Notes: generated by a model from the letters alone, not told the origin. DNA of 64,000 nucleotides from Nyssa sinensis (GCA_008638375.1 CM018050.1:27099097-27163096), one strand, 5' to 3'. Numbered from the stretch's first letter, positions 49,001-59,853 are shown. Made by a program: numbers and translations.

Positions 49001-52000
49001 CTGTATGGCTTTTACACGGAGGGCACCAGGCCATGTAAACAATGATAATGATAATCAACATAGAACAAATACAAGCACAGAAAAATCTCATAAGAAAAGA
49101 AAAAAAAAATTAGTATTGAATCTATTAATTCCCACCTTCCAGCATAGCTAGCCCGCGCTGCACATCTTCAGCTTGTCTGGAATGAACAAGAGCCCATGAT
49201 AACCTCATAATGCTTTCATTCTTCAGTTCATCAGAGATACCATTTGCAGCCTCTGCAACTTCTCTCTCACACCCCTGCCAACACACCACAGACTTAAGAC
49301 CACAAAAGTAAGGAAAATCTAAAGAATTTCATATCAATGGTATGGCTAAAAGAATGCCAATGAAGTCAGAACATCAAGAACAATCAATTGCTTCTTACTT
49401 CATTAACAAGTAAAAATTAACAATTACTACAATGGCAAAGTTTTCACATATGTCAGAAATAAATAGATTTATCACTGGCTGTTTGGCTTACATGGTATCT
49501 CCTGCTACCCTCCCCTCCCTCTTGGGCCAAAAAAACTCCAAAGAAAATATTCCTCTTATTTGGAACACCTTCAATACCTCTTACAGAAAATGAAATTATA
49601 ACATCATTAGGAAGAGAAGAAGGGTTCTTACACATAGATTCCATATAATAATGAGGAGACATGTGCAATACTCTCACTAAGATCTATGACAGCACCAGTT
49701 CTAAAAAGATAACCATCCTAAGGCTCAACATACTGAGAACCATTGAATGTATAAAGGACCAGGTGCCCAAACAGCAAAAACCAAAAAATGATAGCCCTAT
49801 AAAATTGACACCAATTGATAGCCAATACAGATAAAAAAAAAAAGAGAAGGAAATTCAGAATCTTACAACAGCCAGACCAACCCCTCACACCATCAAAACA
49901 TTCCATGTTTTCATTTTTAATTTTTTCCATTTATTTTCTCCCATCAAACATAGCACAAAGATTTACACACACACACACACACACACATTCCTTCATTCCT
50001 CATCACAAACCAGTTCCAACATTAACCAGCCTCAACACCAGGCTCCTTGTTTTCAGTATATCATTTTGACGGCACACAAAATAATTTTTTATGAATATTA
50101 AAATGCATAATATAATTCCTTCCTGTCCAGCTGTCCCTATTCATCATATGGTAGGTGCAAACCAATCTAGACAAATTATGAAACCAAACAGATCACCATT
50201 AGCTAGTGTTGGTCTCCCCAATGTAGGGTACTGAGAGGAGTGGACTTGAGTACACATTTAACCTTTGGTAATTTTTGCACAAAGCAGCTGCCCAATGCTC
50301 ATTTTCTGCCTCCGACAACGACCCTATTACTCCCCTAAATCTTTAACAATATGTTTGGAAGTTTTGGATAGAAAAGAAAAGAGATGATAATTTAAAATAG
50401 AAGAAAAATGAGAAGAGAAGAAAAGAGAATGATGATTTTCATCCCGTTTGAATGCTTAGGAGAAAAATTGAAGGAAATTTATCATTCTCTTATTTGAATT
50501 GCTAGCGTGAGAAGAAAAAAATATAAATAGACTATTTAATATTTATACAATTTTTGAATTAGTTGTCATAATTTTAATTCTTGCATTCAGGGTATATCTG
50601 GTATTTGAAAAACAATATTAGTTAGTTTCTTTTCTCTCCAAACTAGTCTACTTTTGGACAGATTGAAAAAGCGTCTAAAGGCTCAATCTGTCGCTTCAAA
50701 TTTACTCAAATATGCTCCTTTCCTTCCTTCATAAAACATCCAAACCAAAGATTTTGGTATCACTCCACCTCAATCCTTTCTCCTTCCTCCAAATGTCCAA
50801 CTTTCAGGCCCCTTGAACTTTAAAAAAAAAAATTAATAAAAAAATAAAAAGATTGTGGTTGGTCATATTCCCAAGTGCCCTAAGAGCAACTCCAACGGGG
50901 AGTTGCATTCAGGGGTGGCAAACGGGTAACCACATGTAACCGCCAAAATGCCACCCCAAATTCTACTGTTTTGGACTCCAACGGAGGTGGCATCAAGGGT
51001 TGAAAAATGGCAGCAATGGTGTAGGGGTGCCAATTTTTCAAACCCTGGAGAGAGAAAGGGAGAGGTTGCAAAGAGCCGTTCTGTCATTTTTAGATCTTAC
51101 TGTTCACTCAACGGCTCTTTGCAATGGCTCTATTCAATCCAAAAATTTTTATATATACAGAGAGATTTACAGAGATTTTGAAAGAAAAACTTACCAAGAG
51201 AGATTTTCAGAGAGATTTGCCGTGAAAACCGTAAGTTCCTTAGCTCCGTGCTCTTGATTTTTCTTCAAATCTTGTGGTTGTAATGGCAGATCTGAAGAAT
51301 TTATTTACAGAGGGAGGGAAAGTGGAAAGAGGCGCAGAGTCGAAGGGGAAGGAGGAGGAGGTGCAGAGGGGAAGGGGGAAGAACGGCACCGAAATACAGA
51401 GAAGCCGTTCTCTGTTGCTATTTCCTTCATAGTTCATATATATATATATATATATAATTCATTTCTATCTCCTTCATATATATATATAATTTATTTATAT
51501 TTATATGTTTTACATTAGTTAATTATTTTAGATTTTAAATTGAATTTTAAATTGAATTAATTTTTGTAATTTAATAAATTAAATGTTTTAATTTTAGCTT
51601 ATTTATTTATGTATATATTTTTGTTAATTTAGGGATGAATTAATTTATTTAGCTAGTTTTTATAATTGAAGAATTTTTTTCTATTTTAGTTAATTGTTAT
51701 TTACAATTTAAAATAGTTCTTAAATTAATTTAATTTGTGTAATTTAAATTGAATGTTTTAATTTTAGTTTATTTATTTATTATTTTTTGTTAATTTAGGG
51801 TGAATTTATTTATTTAGCTAGTTTTTATAATTGAAGAATTTTTTTCTATTTTAGTTAATTGTTATTTACAATTTAAAATAGTTCTTAAATTAATTTAATT
51901 TGTGTAATTTAAATTGAATGTTTTAATTTTAGTTTATTTATCTATTATTTTTTGTTAAATTAGGGTGATGTTATTTATTTAGCTTGTTTTTATAATTGAA

Positions 52001-52899
52001 GAATTTTTTTTATTTTAGTTAATTGTTATTTACAATTTAAAATAGTTCTTAAATTAATTTAATTTGTGTAATTTAAATTGAATGTTTTAACTTTAGTTTA
52101 TTTATTTATTATTTTTTGTAATTTAAATTTGAATTTCGGCAGACTTATTTTTGAAATTTAAAATTTGAATTTGAATTTGAATTTTAAAATTAAAAATTAA
52201 AAATTAAAATATGAAATTTAAAATTTTTACTATAAAAATATATCCGTTAAATTACGATCGTTATGCCCGTTCAAATATAACCGTTAAGTTTAATTATATT
52301 TTTTAATAAAAAATATTAAAATATTCAAATGACACCCCATTTAGCACCTGCCATTAGAGCAGATTTATAATTCATGCCGCCAAACCGCCAAAATATTGTT
52401 CAAAGTTATAAATGGGTGATTTGGCACCCCAAAATGCAACTCCCCCATGGAGTTGCTCTAAATAATTATAAATCCCAACTAACAAAAAAAAAAAATGATT
52501 ACTCATCCGTCTATCAACAAGGAAACCAAACAGAAAAAACAAGGCATTGCAAGCAAAATCTCCACACGTGTAATAAATAACACGGAGACTGCATAAAGCA
52601 ACAAATTAATCACTAGGAATTCTTAGTTTTGGACAAAGACAGAGACCCAAGTGCTAGAGCCGAGAAACCCTACGGTTTCGTTTGGTTGCTGTGCAAAATT
52701 GTGTTTCCTTATATTTTCCTACATTTCCTAGAAACTAAATGGAGGATAATTATTTAAACAAAAAAAAAAAAAAGGAGGAGATATGGGGGAATTTAGGAAT
52801 GCTTACCGCGATGATGTCGCGACTGCACCAAGGGATCTGATCCCCGCCAACGAAGAAGGCACCGATGGAATCTAAGAATCTGCCGACCTTAGCTTCCAT
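39142..52899 (-). CDS. FIS1: Mitochondrial/peroxisomal fission 1 protein, five coding exons
   Basis: FIS1 is a tail-anchored outer-membrane protein of mitochondria and peroxisomes that acts with dynamin-related DRP3 (and PEX11) in organelle division. Coding exons on the minus strand: 52,899-52,807; 49,274-49,136; 48,141-48,020; 39,376-39,313; 39,227-39,142. All introns are GT-AG and all phases fit, giving 167 residues, close to the ~170 of plant FIS1. Landmarks: MEAKVGRFLDSIGAFF at the start, then IPWC, GCEREVAEAANG, RLSWALVHSRQAEDVQRG, REKLYLLAVGYYRSGEYPRS and PDWRQAL, the two TPR-like repeats. The C-terminus is hydrophobic (GIVGIGITATVVGLIAGGIA) and ends ARRN, a basic tail as expected for a tail anchor. 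Introns 1 and 3 (3.5 and 8.6 kb) are filled with transposons. An in-frame ATG 17 codons upstream (52,950) could extend the protein, but its sequence is unlike the family. Confidence 0.95.
39713..40279. mobile_element. MITE-like element with GAAGCACGGA inverted ends (FIS1 intron 3)
   Basis: The left end reads GAAGCACGGATACAG and the right end, reverse-complemented, GAAGCACGAACAC. The interior has tandem 'acatgga'/'tgtcc' words near both ends and AT-rich sequence between, with an (AT)n tract at about 40,043-40,066. I found no clear target duplication, so the borders are tentative. Confidence 0.5.
40313..41500. repeat. Direct duplicate flanking an AT-rich insertion in FIS1 intron 3
   Basis: About 40,285-40,390 and 41,380-41,485 share 'atgggtcatgag', 'gacacatttggat', 'agtctctttattgaa', 'ggaaag' and 'ctgaaagga'-type blocks. 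Between them, from 'aagggtatgtttggatagc' (about 40,430), lies AT-rich text of a kind frequent in plant MITEs. No coding capacity. Confidence 0.45.
42092..42284 (-). mobile_element. tRNA-derived SINE-like sequence (FIS1 intron 3)
   Basis: On the minus strand it opens 'tggtccaatggtaaaatgc' (A-box-like), continues 'atgtggcaagcatgagaatg' and a decayed B-box ('agattggagtat'). It then runs into 'ctcagcaccccgcataggtgg' and 'ataatgtccctcc', the conserved 3' text of a widespread plant SINE type. No discrete target duplication could be set. Confidence 0.55.
43347..43697 (+). repeat. 5' LTR of the non-autonomous element
   Basis: 351 bp. Landmarks shared with the 3' LTR: 'tcctaaaaataag', 'ttattcaaaatatg', 'tagtctttattgtattag', 'attctagctct', 'gtccccat' and 'attcgacg'. 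Confidence 0.93.
43700..43711 (+). other. Primer-binding site (tRNA-iMet)
   Basis: TGGTATCAGAGC, a perfect match to the common plant copia/gypsy primer-binding site, two bases after the LTR. Confidence 0.93.
44834..45196 (+). repeat. 3' LTR of the non-autonomous element
   Basis: 363 bp. It carries a short insertion ('aatataagaattagtagttt' region) relative to the 5' LTR and scattered substitutions, which indicates an old insertion. Confidence 0.93.
45913..46192. repeat. ~143-bp tandem duplication within the LINE fragment
   Basis: Two near-identical copies containing 'gtgaaatgaagggaaaagca' and 'aggaactgaggcaataaggg'. Differences are a handful of single bases. Confidence 0.93.
45913..46910 (+). 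pseudogene. RTE-like LINE reverse-transcriptase fragment (FIS1 intron 3)
   Basis: Frames read 'KFKAFNDLYHKSKGGKNDVNRLARIRERKL' in pieces, then 'ENNGLNMVSINIEKAY' (46,670-46,740) and 'RYLVLFAADDLV' (46,830-46,865). These correspond to the endonuclease-RT linker, the 'FIDLEKAYD' motif and the catalytic '(Y/F)ADD' motif of RTE-type plant LINEs. Stops, frameshifts and deletions are many. The first part (about 45,913-46,192) is an internal tandem duplication of about 143 bp. Confidence 0.75.
47458..47652. repeat. ~95-bp tandem duplication (FIS1 intron 3)
   Basis: 'aatagccaacatatacctag' and 'aatagccaacatctatctaa' begin two diverged copies, each ending 'agcagtatggatcata'. Confidence 0.75.
49969..49988. 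repeat. (AC)n microsatellite (FIS1 intron 1)
   Basis: A run of about ten AC dinucleotides. Confidence 0.95.
50217..50335 (-). mobile_element. SINE 3'-end-like fragment (FIS1 intron 1)
   Basis: The plus strand 'ctccccaatgtagggtactg', 'gagtacacattt' and 'tttttgcacaaagcagctgc' resembles the reverse complement of the 3' half of the SINE type seen at 42.1-42.3 kb. Borders are approximate. Confidence 0.4.
50884..52458. mobile_element. PIF/Harbinger-type MITE, 1.58 kb (FIS1 intron 1)
   Basis: The left end is GAGCAACTCCAACGGGGAGT. The right end, reverse-complemented, is GAGCAACTCCATGGGGGAGT, so the inverted repeats extend over about 26 bp. TAA flanks both ends (50,881-50,883 and 52,459-52,461), the 3-bp target duplication of PIF/Harbinger elements, and the terminal GAGCA..CTCCAAC is typical of plant members. 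No transposase is encoded. The interior contains a tandem array and long AT-rich text. Confidence 0.85.
51520..52130. repeat. ~165-bp tandem repeat, 3-4 copies, inside the MITE
   Basis: 'aatgttttaattttagttta' recurs at about 51,583, 51,754, 51,919 and 52,083. Each is followed by 'gttaatttagggtga', 'agctagtttttataattgaa' and 'gttatttacaatttaaaata'. Copies 2 and 3 are nearly identical. Confidence 0.92.
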
Positions 52900-53000
52900 G
52901 GATTTGTTTCTACAGTAAGGAATAAACCGAGACAACGATGGAGGAAACAAGGAAGGAGAAGGGGCTCCGCGAAACTGAAATCAAAGGGAGAAGAGATCAC

Positions 53001-53008
53001 TATTTATA
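53001..53008 (-). promoter_or_regulatory. Probable TATA box of FIS1
   Basis: TATAAATA on the minus strand, within CCTATAAATAGTG, 102 bp upstream of the conserved ATG. It predicts a start near 52,970 and a leader of about 70 bases. Position and sequence fit a plant core promoter. Confidence 0.55.
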
Positions 53009-53049
53009 GGTTCGGGCCCTTCGGGGCATTTTCATTGGAGAGAATAAAC

Positions 53050-54613
53050 TTTATGGATGTGTTTCTTTGGAAAGTGAGAGCGGGCAGGACAGGAGTCCTC
53101 TATAATGAGAACTGATTTTACACGGTTACCCCTGCTCCCATCTTTGGAGTTCTATTTTATGACAATAAGAGGCAATTTAATAAATGAAGATTAATGTTAC
53201 GGTTCAGCTCATATGTATTTTAATTATTAAATGATTTTAAGATTAGAGATAAAGTGAGTAGAAAAAAAAAATTACTTTTTAAGCTATCCAATGATCAAAA
53301 TAATAATATGAAAATTAAAGATGAAGTGATTGGAACAATAAAAATTCAATTCTTAAATTATCTAATAATTAAAATATTTTATTTTATATGAGTTGGAACT
53401 TAACATTACCCATAAATAAATGTGAGTTAAAGAAGCTCAGTGTGTAAGATAGGGGGCACCCAATTGGAGTCTTTAGAGATCTATAGCTATTGAAATTAAA
53501 AATAAAAATAAAGAAAAAAAATACTTTGATAGAAAAAGAATGGAAAAGATATGTGGGGCCTGAAAGATGAAGGAACAAAAAACTTAGATGTGTGCTCAGA
53601 TTTGAGTAAGGATGGGAATGAGGTAGAGGAGCCCTTCCCCAAGTCCCCACAAAAAAAATGTTCCTTAAAACTTATTTAAACCCCATGATGAAATGGCGCG
53701 ACTTCCTATCAGAGTACCCATTTAATTATAAACTATTTATTTATTTTGTTAAATTAATTGCAATTAAGATATTCAAATAAGACATTCAAATAAGAAATAT
53801 GAATGTCATTAGAGAATTAAAATAATATCTTTTTATAATTGTATGACTCTATTAAGTTTGCCTTAAACATCTAATGTGAGATTAAAATAGATTATAAACA
53901 CTGACTGTCTCATTTATTATATTATTTTATATAATCGAGGTGAGGTGGGGTATGATGCATTCATCCTAAATTTATAGCAAATACTAATGAGATTTACATA
54001 ACTTTCTTCAAACTTGTCCAATAATAATGTAGGTATGTCGATTCCCAATGAGTTAAGATGAATTGTCATCCCTAGATTTGAGTATACTTGTGGACATAAT
54101 TCTTATAAATCTTAAATTAAAGTATTATAAGTTATAAAATGAAGAAATTCAGAAAAAAATTCTCTCTCAAACTAACCTTTTTTTTTTTTTTATCTTTTAA
54201 AGTGAGATGAAATGGGTGAAAAGAAAAAAAAAGTGATGTTATACTTGATGAATTTTTTTACTCAAAGATACAATGGAGTATGGTTCACTATCCATTAAAT
54301 AGAATTTCTCATTCCATTATATCTTGAAGTGAGAAAATAAAGTAAAAAATACATTATGTACTATATTTTTCAAGGAAATGACAAATTAAAATATTCTTTC
54401 TTTTTTCTAATTTTTAATGAACTCTCGAATAAGGGTACATACCTTTCCTTCCTTATTTTCTCTTAGAACTCCTACACAAGAAAAACGGTAATACCCTCTT
54501 TTCTTTCATTTTTTCGTCTCTAAGAATAACTACCAATACTGTACAAATCCAAAATGTGACCAAAAAAATACTTATTTTTCAATCTACATGCAATAATGTT
54601 TTACATATAATGT

Positions 54614-54651
<38 letters not shown>

Positions 54652-55868
54652 CCTAAAACATTGTAATGGGATTGTTTATCTAAACAATTGGTAAATATGA
54701 GAAACAATGTCATAATCATTTTTGTTTTGACAATTTATTCCAAATTACGAATCTTTATTTGTTACGCTTAAATTGAGTCACATGAGTATATTGATCACTG
54801 AAGTGAAGACTCAAAAAAACTTGAATGATATAATGAAAATTTTAAATATGACATTCACGCCAATCTATAATTGTTTAGAATCGTGCAAGAAAGGTAATAC
54901 ACAAGCTTACACTTTTTTTTTCACAAGGACAATATTACATACAAAAATACAAAACCTGACAATATATACCAAATACTAAAAATTTACATATCAAATGTTA
55001 TGTTCTGAGTCTCAATGACTTGAGAAGTGATTGAAAATTATTTTTAAAAAAATTAAACATGATGTTAATTTAATACTTCAAATTGATTGGGACCTAATTA
55101 AAATAAATTACTAATTTTATTCTTTAAAAGTTCACGCTATTTTTTAAATAGTAAATACAAGTGTAGATAATTTTTTTTTTTTTGACTTGTTCGAATCTCA
55201 CAACAATTGTTAACTACCATTTTACCCATGTAAAATGTGATGTTCAACATTCATAGAGTCACACATACCATTCATTCACTTCATGAAAATCTAAAAATAT
55301 GACTAATTATACGTGTCAACTGAATAAGGGTACATCTGCCCGCTTCACAAATACTAGTAGGAATACCTATTGGTTGACCTTGCTCATTGCTAGTTATTTC
55401 ACAACTTGCGTCCTTGCATACAAATTACCACGTAAGTAGTAGGGGGTGAGTATTCTATTACCCAATAAGAATATCCCTAAAACACACATTATATGAAAAA
55501 CTAATGCAAACTCCTAAGCATGACAATTTACAAATCAACTCAAAGTATGCATATTAGCTCAATCATAATAGTAACGAGTAGTATTAATTTTTTTGAACTT
55601 CACACATCATCTTATTATATATAAACTAATGCTAAAGTCTCTAACTATGATTTAGTAGTATGTCTCACATCCTGAAACCCTTTCCATGTGGATTGCAGAT
55701 TGCGAAATGTGACGGGCCATCAAATCTTTGATTCAGTCCAAGTTAAATGCATTTCTTTTTATTTTTAGTTTGCAGCGGAATTTCATGGGTTAATTCTATT
55801 TTATTTTTTTGAAATGCAAATACACTTGGCAGAACATAACTAAATATGAATTATACAATGTACATCAC
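53050..55868. other. Intergenic region between FIS1 and the Tat element
   Basis: No gene is supported. AT-rich with homopolymer runs and an (AT)n microsatellite at about 54,622-54,650. It probably contains old transposon pieces that I cannot delimit. Confidence 0.5.
54622..54650. repeat. (AT)n microsatellite
   Basis: A perfect alternating TA run. Confidence 0.95.
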
Positions 55869-56124
55869 TGATGTTACTCTTTTTTGGTCAGAGGGCCTCC
55901 CATCCTTGGTTACTTGTCAAGAACTTGAAATCAGTAGGAAACTGATGTTGCTCTTTTTTGGTCGGAGGGCCTCCCGTCCTTGGTTACTTGTCAAGAACTT
56001 GAGATCAAAGGATCACTGGGAAGGCTTCGGTGGTAGTCGCTCTGACGATAAAGTTAGTAAATAAAATAAAAGCAATAATTCTAGAGAAGAATTGAATATG
56101 AATAGAAAGTGTACCTTACTACTG

Positions 56125-56132
56125 TATTTATA
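56125..56132 (-). promoter_or_regulatory. LTR TATA box, element-sense direction
   Basis: CCTATAAATACAG on the minus strand. It would drive genomic RNA synthesis from the matching 5' LTR. Confidence 0.45.
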
Positions 56133-56650
56133 GGGTGTAGATCTCTTAAGTTGAGCGGGATTAGGAGTCATGAAGATAGGGATTTGAAGATATCCTGAAG
56201 ATAGTAGTTGTTATATTGAACTCTGTTTCTTTATATTGAGGTCAGTATCCTAAGGAAGGCGGTGACCAGTTCGAAAATCCTTACCTCTGAAATGTCAATA
56301 TCTGTTCAATCGAACAAACCAATTACCTTAAGATCTGTATGTCGAAGAATTCTTAGGAGCCACGTGTCATGCCCTGGTAACTCTGAATTGTGTAGTCAAA
56401 TTATGGTATATCAGCTACTCCCCCTGAGCCTCAGTTCTACAAGACCCATGCAAAGCTAAGGTTAGGGTTCTTGAAGAGTTCGCACGTACTTTCATAAATG
56501 CACCATTACGTATGCCGATAAAATAACCGTTGATGGGACAATTAATGCATCATCATTACGTCAACCGTCGATTGGATAATCGAGGCCATTATCAGCCAGC
56601 CGTCAATTGGGGCTTTGGGGCCATAAATGTCGATCTTCCTTGGGTAGTCT

Positions 56651-56658
56651 TATAAATA
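56651..56658 (+). promoter_or_regulatory. TATA-like box on the plus strand, upstream of the antisense ORF
   Basis: TATAAATA lies 246 bp upstream of the aORF ATG at 56,897 and within the LTR, facing the aORF. It could serve as its promoter. Confidence 0.4.
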
Positions 56659-56896
56659 AAAGAAATCTCCCCAAGAAGAGTTTTTTACGAACTCTCCAAA
56701 ATACTAAGTGCAATTATGAGCAAAAAGAAGACCCCAAGGTGATTTTCAGTGCACCTGAAGATCATTCTGACCATCAACCTTCAAGTTTTTAGTCAGTTGT
56801 GAAAAATACCTTTCCATCTTTCCTTTTCTATTTTTGTCTTTTATTTTTGCTCTTCTTCTCATTTTCTGTTTTATTTTAGTTTATAATCTTAAGAGG

Positions 56897-58842
56897 ATGG
56901 CTACTTCTAATGCTCAATCAAGCATAGGAGAAGAGGCAAGAGAGGTTGTAGAGATAGGAGGTCAGGAGGTTTTAGGCCTTATATTAAATGACGAGGATGG
57001 GATCGTCTCAGATGATAGTTTGGGAGCGCTTTTCGTTGAAGCACACCTCAAACCTAGGAATAGGGAGGCCGCATATTGGGCAAACCACATAGGAGAGAAG
57101 AAGGTGAGAGTGCCATGACTGAGGGTATACTAGATACCTTGAAAGTCAATTTCAACTTTCCCTATAATGTGCTCTGTAGGATACCGAGGGTAGTAGATCG
57201 CCATCAGATATTGAGAGAAAGGAGATCTGTGACTACCTCGAATGGTTCAAGGTCAGTGTACGCTTTCCCTTCCATCCTTTAATCAATAAATTTTTCTACT
57301 AGTCAAGATATGTCCTATCGAACTAAACATTAACAGTTGGAGGCATTTGATGGCCTTTTTAGTTTTATGACATCATAATGGAGTTAAGGTAGATCTGAAC
57401 CTCATTAGGAGTAATATGGACATAAAGTACCTGAAGTCGGAGGGGATGTTCTATATGTCCTTCGACAAAAGGCTCAAGCCCTTGACCTCGGTACCCACTT
57501 CCAATAAAACATAGAAGAAATGGTATTTCTTCGTTAAAGGTGGCTAGGAATATGATAATTTTGAGAATAGGAGCAGCTTCTTTCCTCGGTCCACCGGCTT
57601 CAAGAGTGAGCCTACCGAACTCAAATGTTTATACTTAATATTTTACTTCTATTCTAATTTGACTGAGAATGTTGACAATCTTGTCTACCACAGATAAGAG
57701 GGCTTAGAAAAGGTCAATTTTCACTCCCGATCTACAAGAAAAATACAAGAGGCTTCTCCACCCCCAATACAGTCCTCACAACAAGATTCTTACCCTTTAG
57801 AACTTCATGGATGTCGAACTTGTAAAAAATAAGTCGGAGATCCTGAAAAAGGCAATCTTGACGAGCTAGACGCCAAGATCGAAGTAGGTTGGGGGGACAT
57901 CCACCCCTGCTAAACAAGCTCTTCCCCAAAATAAGAGGAGGATTGAGGGAGGGGGATCCCGTTCTCTTGAATGTACAGTCTCGAAAGAATTGGCTTTGCC
58001 CATCGTATGGCATGAATTTCTACCACCTCCAGCCCCAATAGCACACTCTGAATCCTAAGGAAAAGGGAAGATGGGCGCAGTTCCTCCAGGGGTAGCCATG
58101 GCTGAAACTAGGGAGCTAGTCATAAAGAAGGCCTACGAGAAAGCTTGGAGCTTGACTGCCGGTCGATTCAAGGGTCTAAAGCCTCAAAAAAATTTCAAGA
58201 ACCTACTAGTCTCCCATATGAGGGTAAGATTGTCATAATTTGTGTTTTAGTCGATTTGTTCATATATATATATATATATATATATATTATTAAACTTCCA
58301 TCCTTATTGACTTATTTATTTTGCTTGTTTCGTAGCAACTCATGCCATGGCTGCCATCATGGACTGCCCTGAAGAGTCAGAACGAGTGGACAAACTTCAG
58401 GCCGAGTTGGATGAAACAAAGTTCCAACTCGGGACTACCCGTTTTGCATCTCTTTCCCTTGAAGAGAAACTAAAAGAGTCCCTTACTTGCTCTCGCCATT
58501 TTCGAGTCACAGAAGAATGCCCTGACCTCAAATTTTGAGGTTTTAAAGAAAGAAAAGGGGGACTCCAAAGTTTTTGCCGCTCAGAAACTTGCTACTAGCG
58601 TGAAAACGGTGAGAGAGGAGACGATGAGAAATCTAAGGGAAGAGGTGCAGAAACTAGGTGGGGAGTTTGCGGATTATGGATATGAAATGTTCAAAAGGAA
58701 GATCCAGAAGCTTTATCTCGACCTTGACATCTCTGAAGTAGATGAAGTTTCGGTAGATGAGCCAGTGATAAGTCATCTTAAAGTTGCCTCGATAGAACCT
58801 GTAGATCCCGAGCAAGAAACCCCTCCTATCGATGATCGTTAG
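56897..58842 (+). pseudogene. Antisense ORF (aORF) of the Tat element, 'putative gypsy-type transposase' family, broken
   Basis: It reads on the strand opposite to gag-pol and downstream of it. The start MATSNAQSSIGEEAR is acidic. Later pieces in shifting frames read 'VNLFN..NFPYN', 'VDLNLIRSNMDIKYL', 'GMFYMSFDKRLKPL' and 'KKWYFFVKGG', resembling the proteins labelled 'transposase (putative) gypsy type' in plants. The last part (58,365-58,842) is coiled-coil rich ('KLQAELDETKFQLG', 'REETMRNLREEVQKLGGEF') and ends in an acidic tail. An intron with GT-AG borders is likely at 58,224-58,335. Frameshifts and stops interrupt the middle. The role of aORF proteins is not established. Confidence 0.65.
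58224..58335 (+). other. Probable intron in the aORF
   Basis: It has donor agg/gtaaga, a T-rich tract and acceptor tttcgtag/caact, and contains an (AT)n run. The flanking exon text is coding-like while the interior is not. Confidence 0.5.
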
Positions 58843-59099
58843 TTAGGACCTTTTTTTTTTTTTTTGGTTTTTCGATCTAGTAACTCTACCCTTTTTGGGA
58901 TTTCTAATATATGAAACTTCTGTTGCTTCAGACCTTGTGTCTAGTTGGATATCCTTGTGTTATATCTAAGTTTAAGATAATTTCTCCAATATCTAGGCTA
59001 GTAGAAAATACAAGCTTTTTTAGAGACTCCAAGCACTCATAAGGTATTTTAGAGGGCTAAATAACAGGATATATAGAATCACGACACTGATAATTCATA

Positions 59100-59853
59100 A
59101 TATACAGAGCTACAATACTTGTAAATAAAACAAGATTTTTTTAGAAGTTTGTAGAGTAAGAAAATGGACCAGACCCATTACACTTGTAATGAATACAAGG
59201 TTTTAGAGGTTTGTACATTGATGAAATGGACCAGACCTGTAGCACTTGTAAGGGATACAAGGATTTTAGGGGTTTGTACATTAGTGAAATGGACCAGACC
59301 TATAGCACTTGTAATAGATACAAGGCTTTTAGGGATTTGTACATTAAAGAAATGGATCAGACCTATAACACTTGTAATAGATACAAGGCTTTTAGGGATC
59401 TATGCATTGGTGAAATGGACCAAACCTGTAACACTTGTAATGGATACAAGGCTTTTAGGAATATGTATATTGGTGAAATGGACCAGACCTGTAACACTTG
59501 TAATGGATACAAGGCTTTTAGGGATCTGTATATTAGAGAAATTGACCAAACTTGTAGCACTTGTAATGAATACAAGACTTTTAGGAATCTGTACATTAAA
59601 GAAATGGACCAGACCTGTAGCATTTGTAATGGACACAAGGCTTTTAGGGATCTATACATTGGTGAAATGGACTAGACCTGTAATACTTGTAATGGATACA
59701 AAGCTTTTAGGGATCTATACATTGGTGAAATGGACCAGACCTGTAGCACTTGTAATGGATACAAAGCTTTTTGGGATTTGTACATTGGTAAAATAGACTA
59801 GACCTGTAGCACTTGTAATGGATATAAGGCTTTTAGGGGTCTGTACGTTGGTA
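59100..59853. repeat. 63-bp tandem repeat array, about 12 copies
   Basis: The unit 'gaaatggaccagacctgtag' + 'cacttgtaatggatacaagg' + 'cttttagggatctgtacatt' + 'ggt' repeats at exactly 63-bp spacing (59,223; 59,286; 59,349; 59,412; 59,475; 59,538 ...). Divergence rises at the left edge. It lies between the pol 3' end (59,886) and the aORF, in the position of the hypervariable 3' region of Tat elements. As 63 is a multiple of three, every stop-free frame stays open, so long frames on both strands are not genes. Confidence 0.95.

Larger units (their letters stand above)
55869..56776 (-). mobile_element. Probable 3' LTR of the Tat-lineage gypsy element
   Basis: On the minus strand it starts TGATGGTCAG and ends GTAACATCA, with TG...CA ends and a short inverted repeat. 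It contains a minus-strand TATA box (56,125-56,132) followed by text such as 'tttatcgtcagagcgact', which recalls the R/U5 region of Tat-type LTRs. The low end carries a 74-bp tandem duplication (55,869 and 55,943, with 'ttttttggtcagagggcctc'). The partner LTR is outside the window, so borders are estimated. Confidence 0.5.

Noticed and set aside
58145..58372. Frame reading through an (AT)n tract in the aORF region
   Set aside because: It is better explained as an exon end plus intron with GT-AG borders.
59164..59796. Long overlapping frames of 210, 154 and 98 codons on both strands
   Set aside because: They are products of the 63-bp tandem array, whose length is a multiple of three. No start context, domain or conservation supports a gene.
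59100..59853. Regular repeat array that might be read as a CRISPR
   Set aside because: Units are contiguous with no unique spacers, in a eukaryotic genome and within a retroelement.
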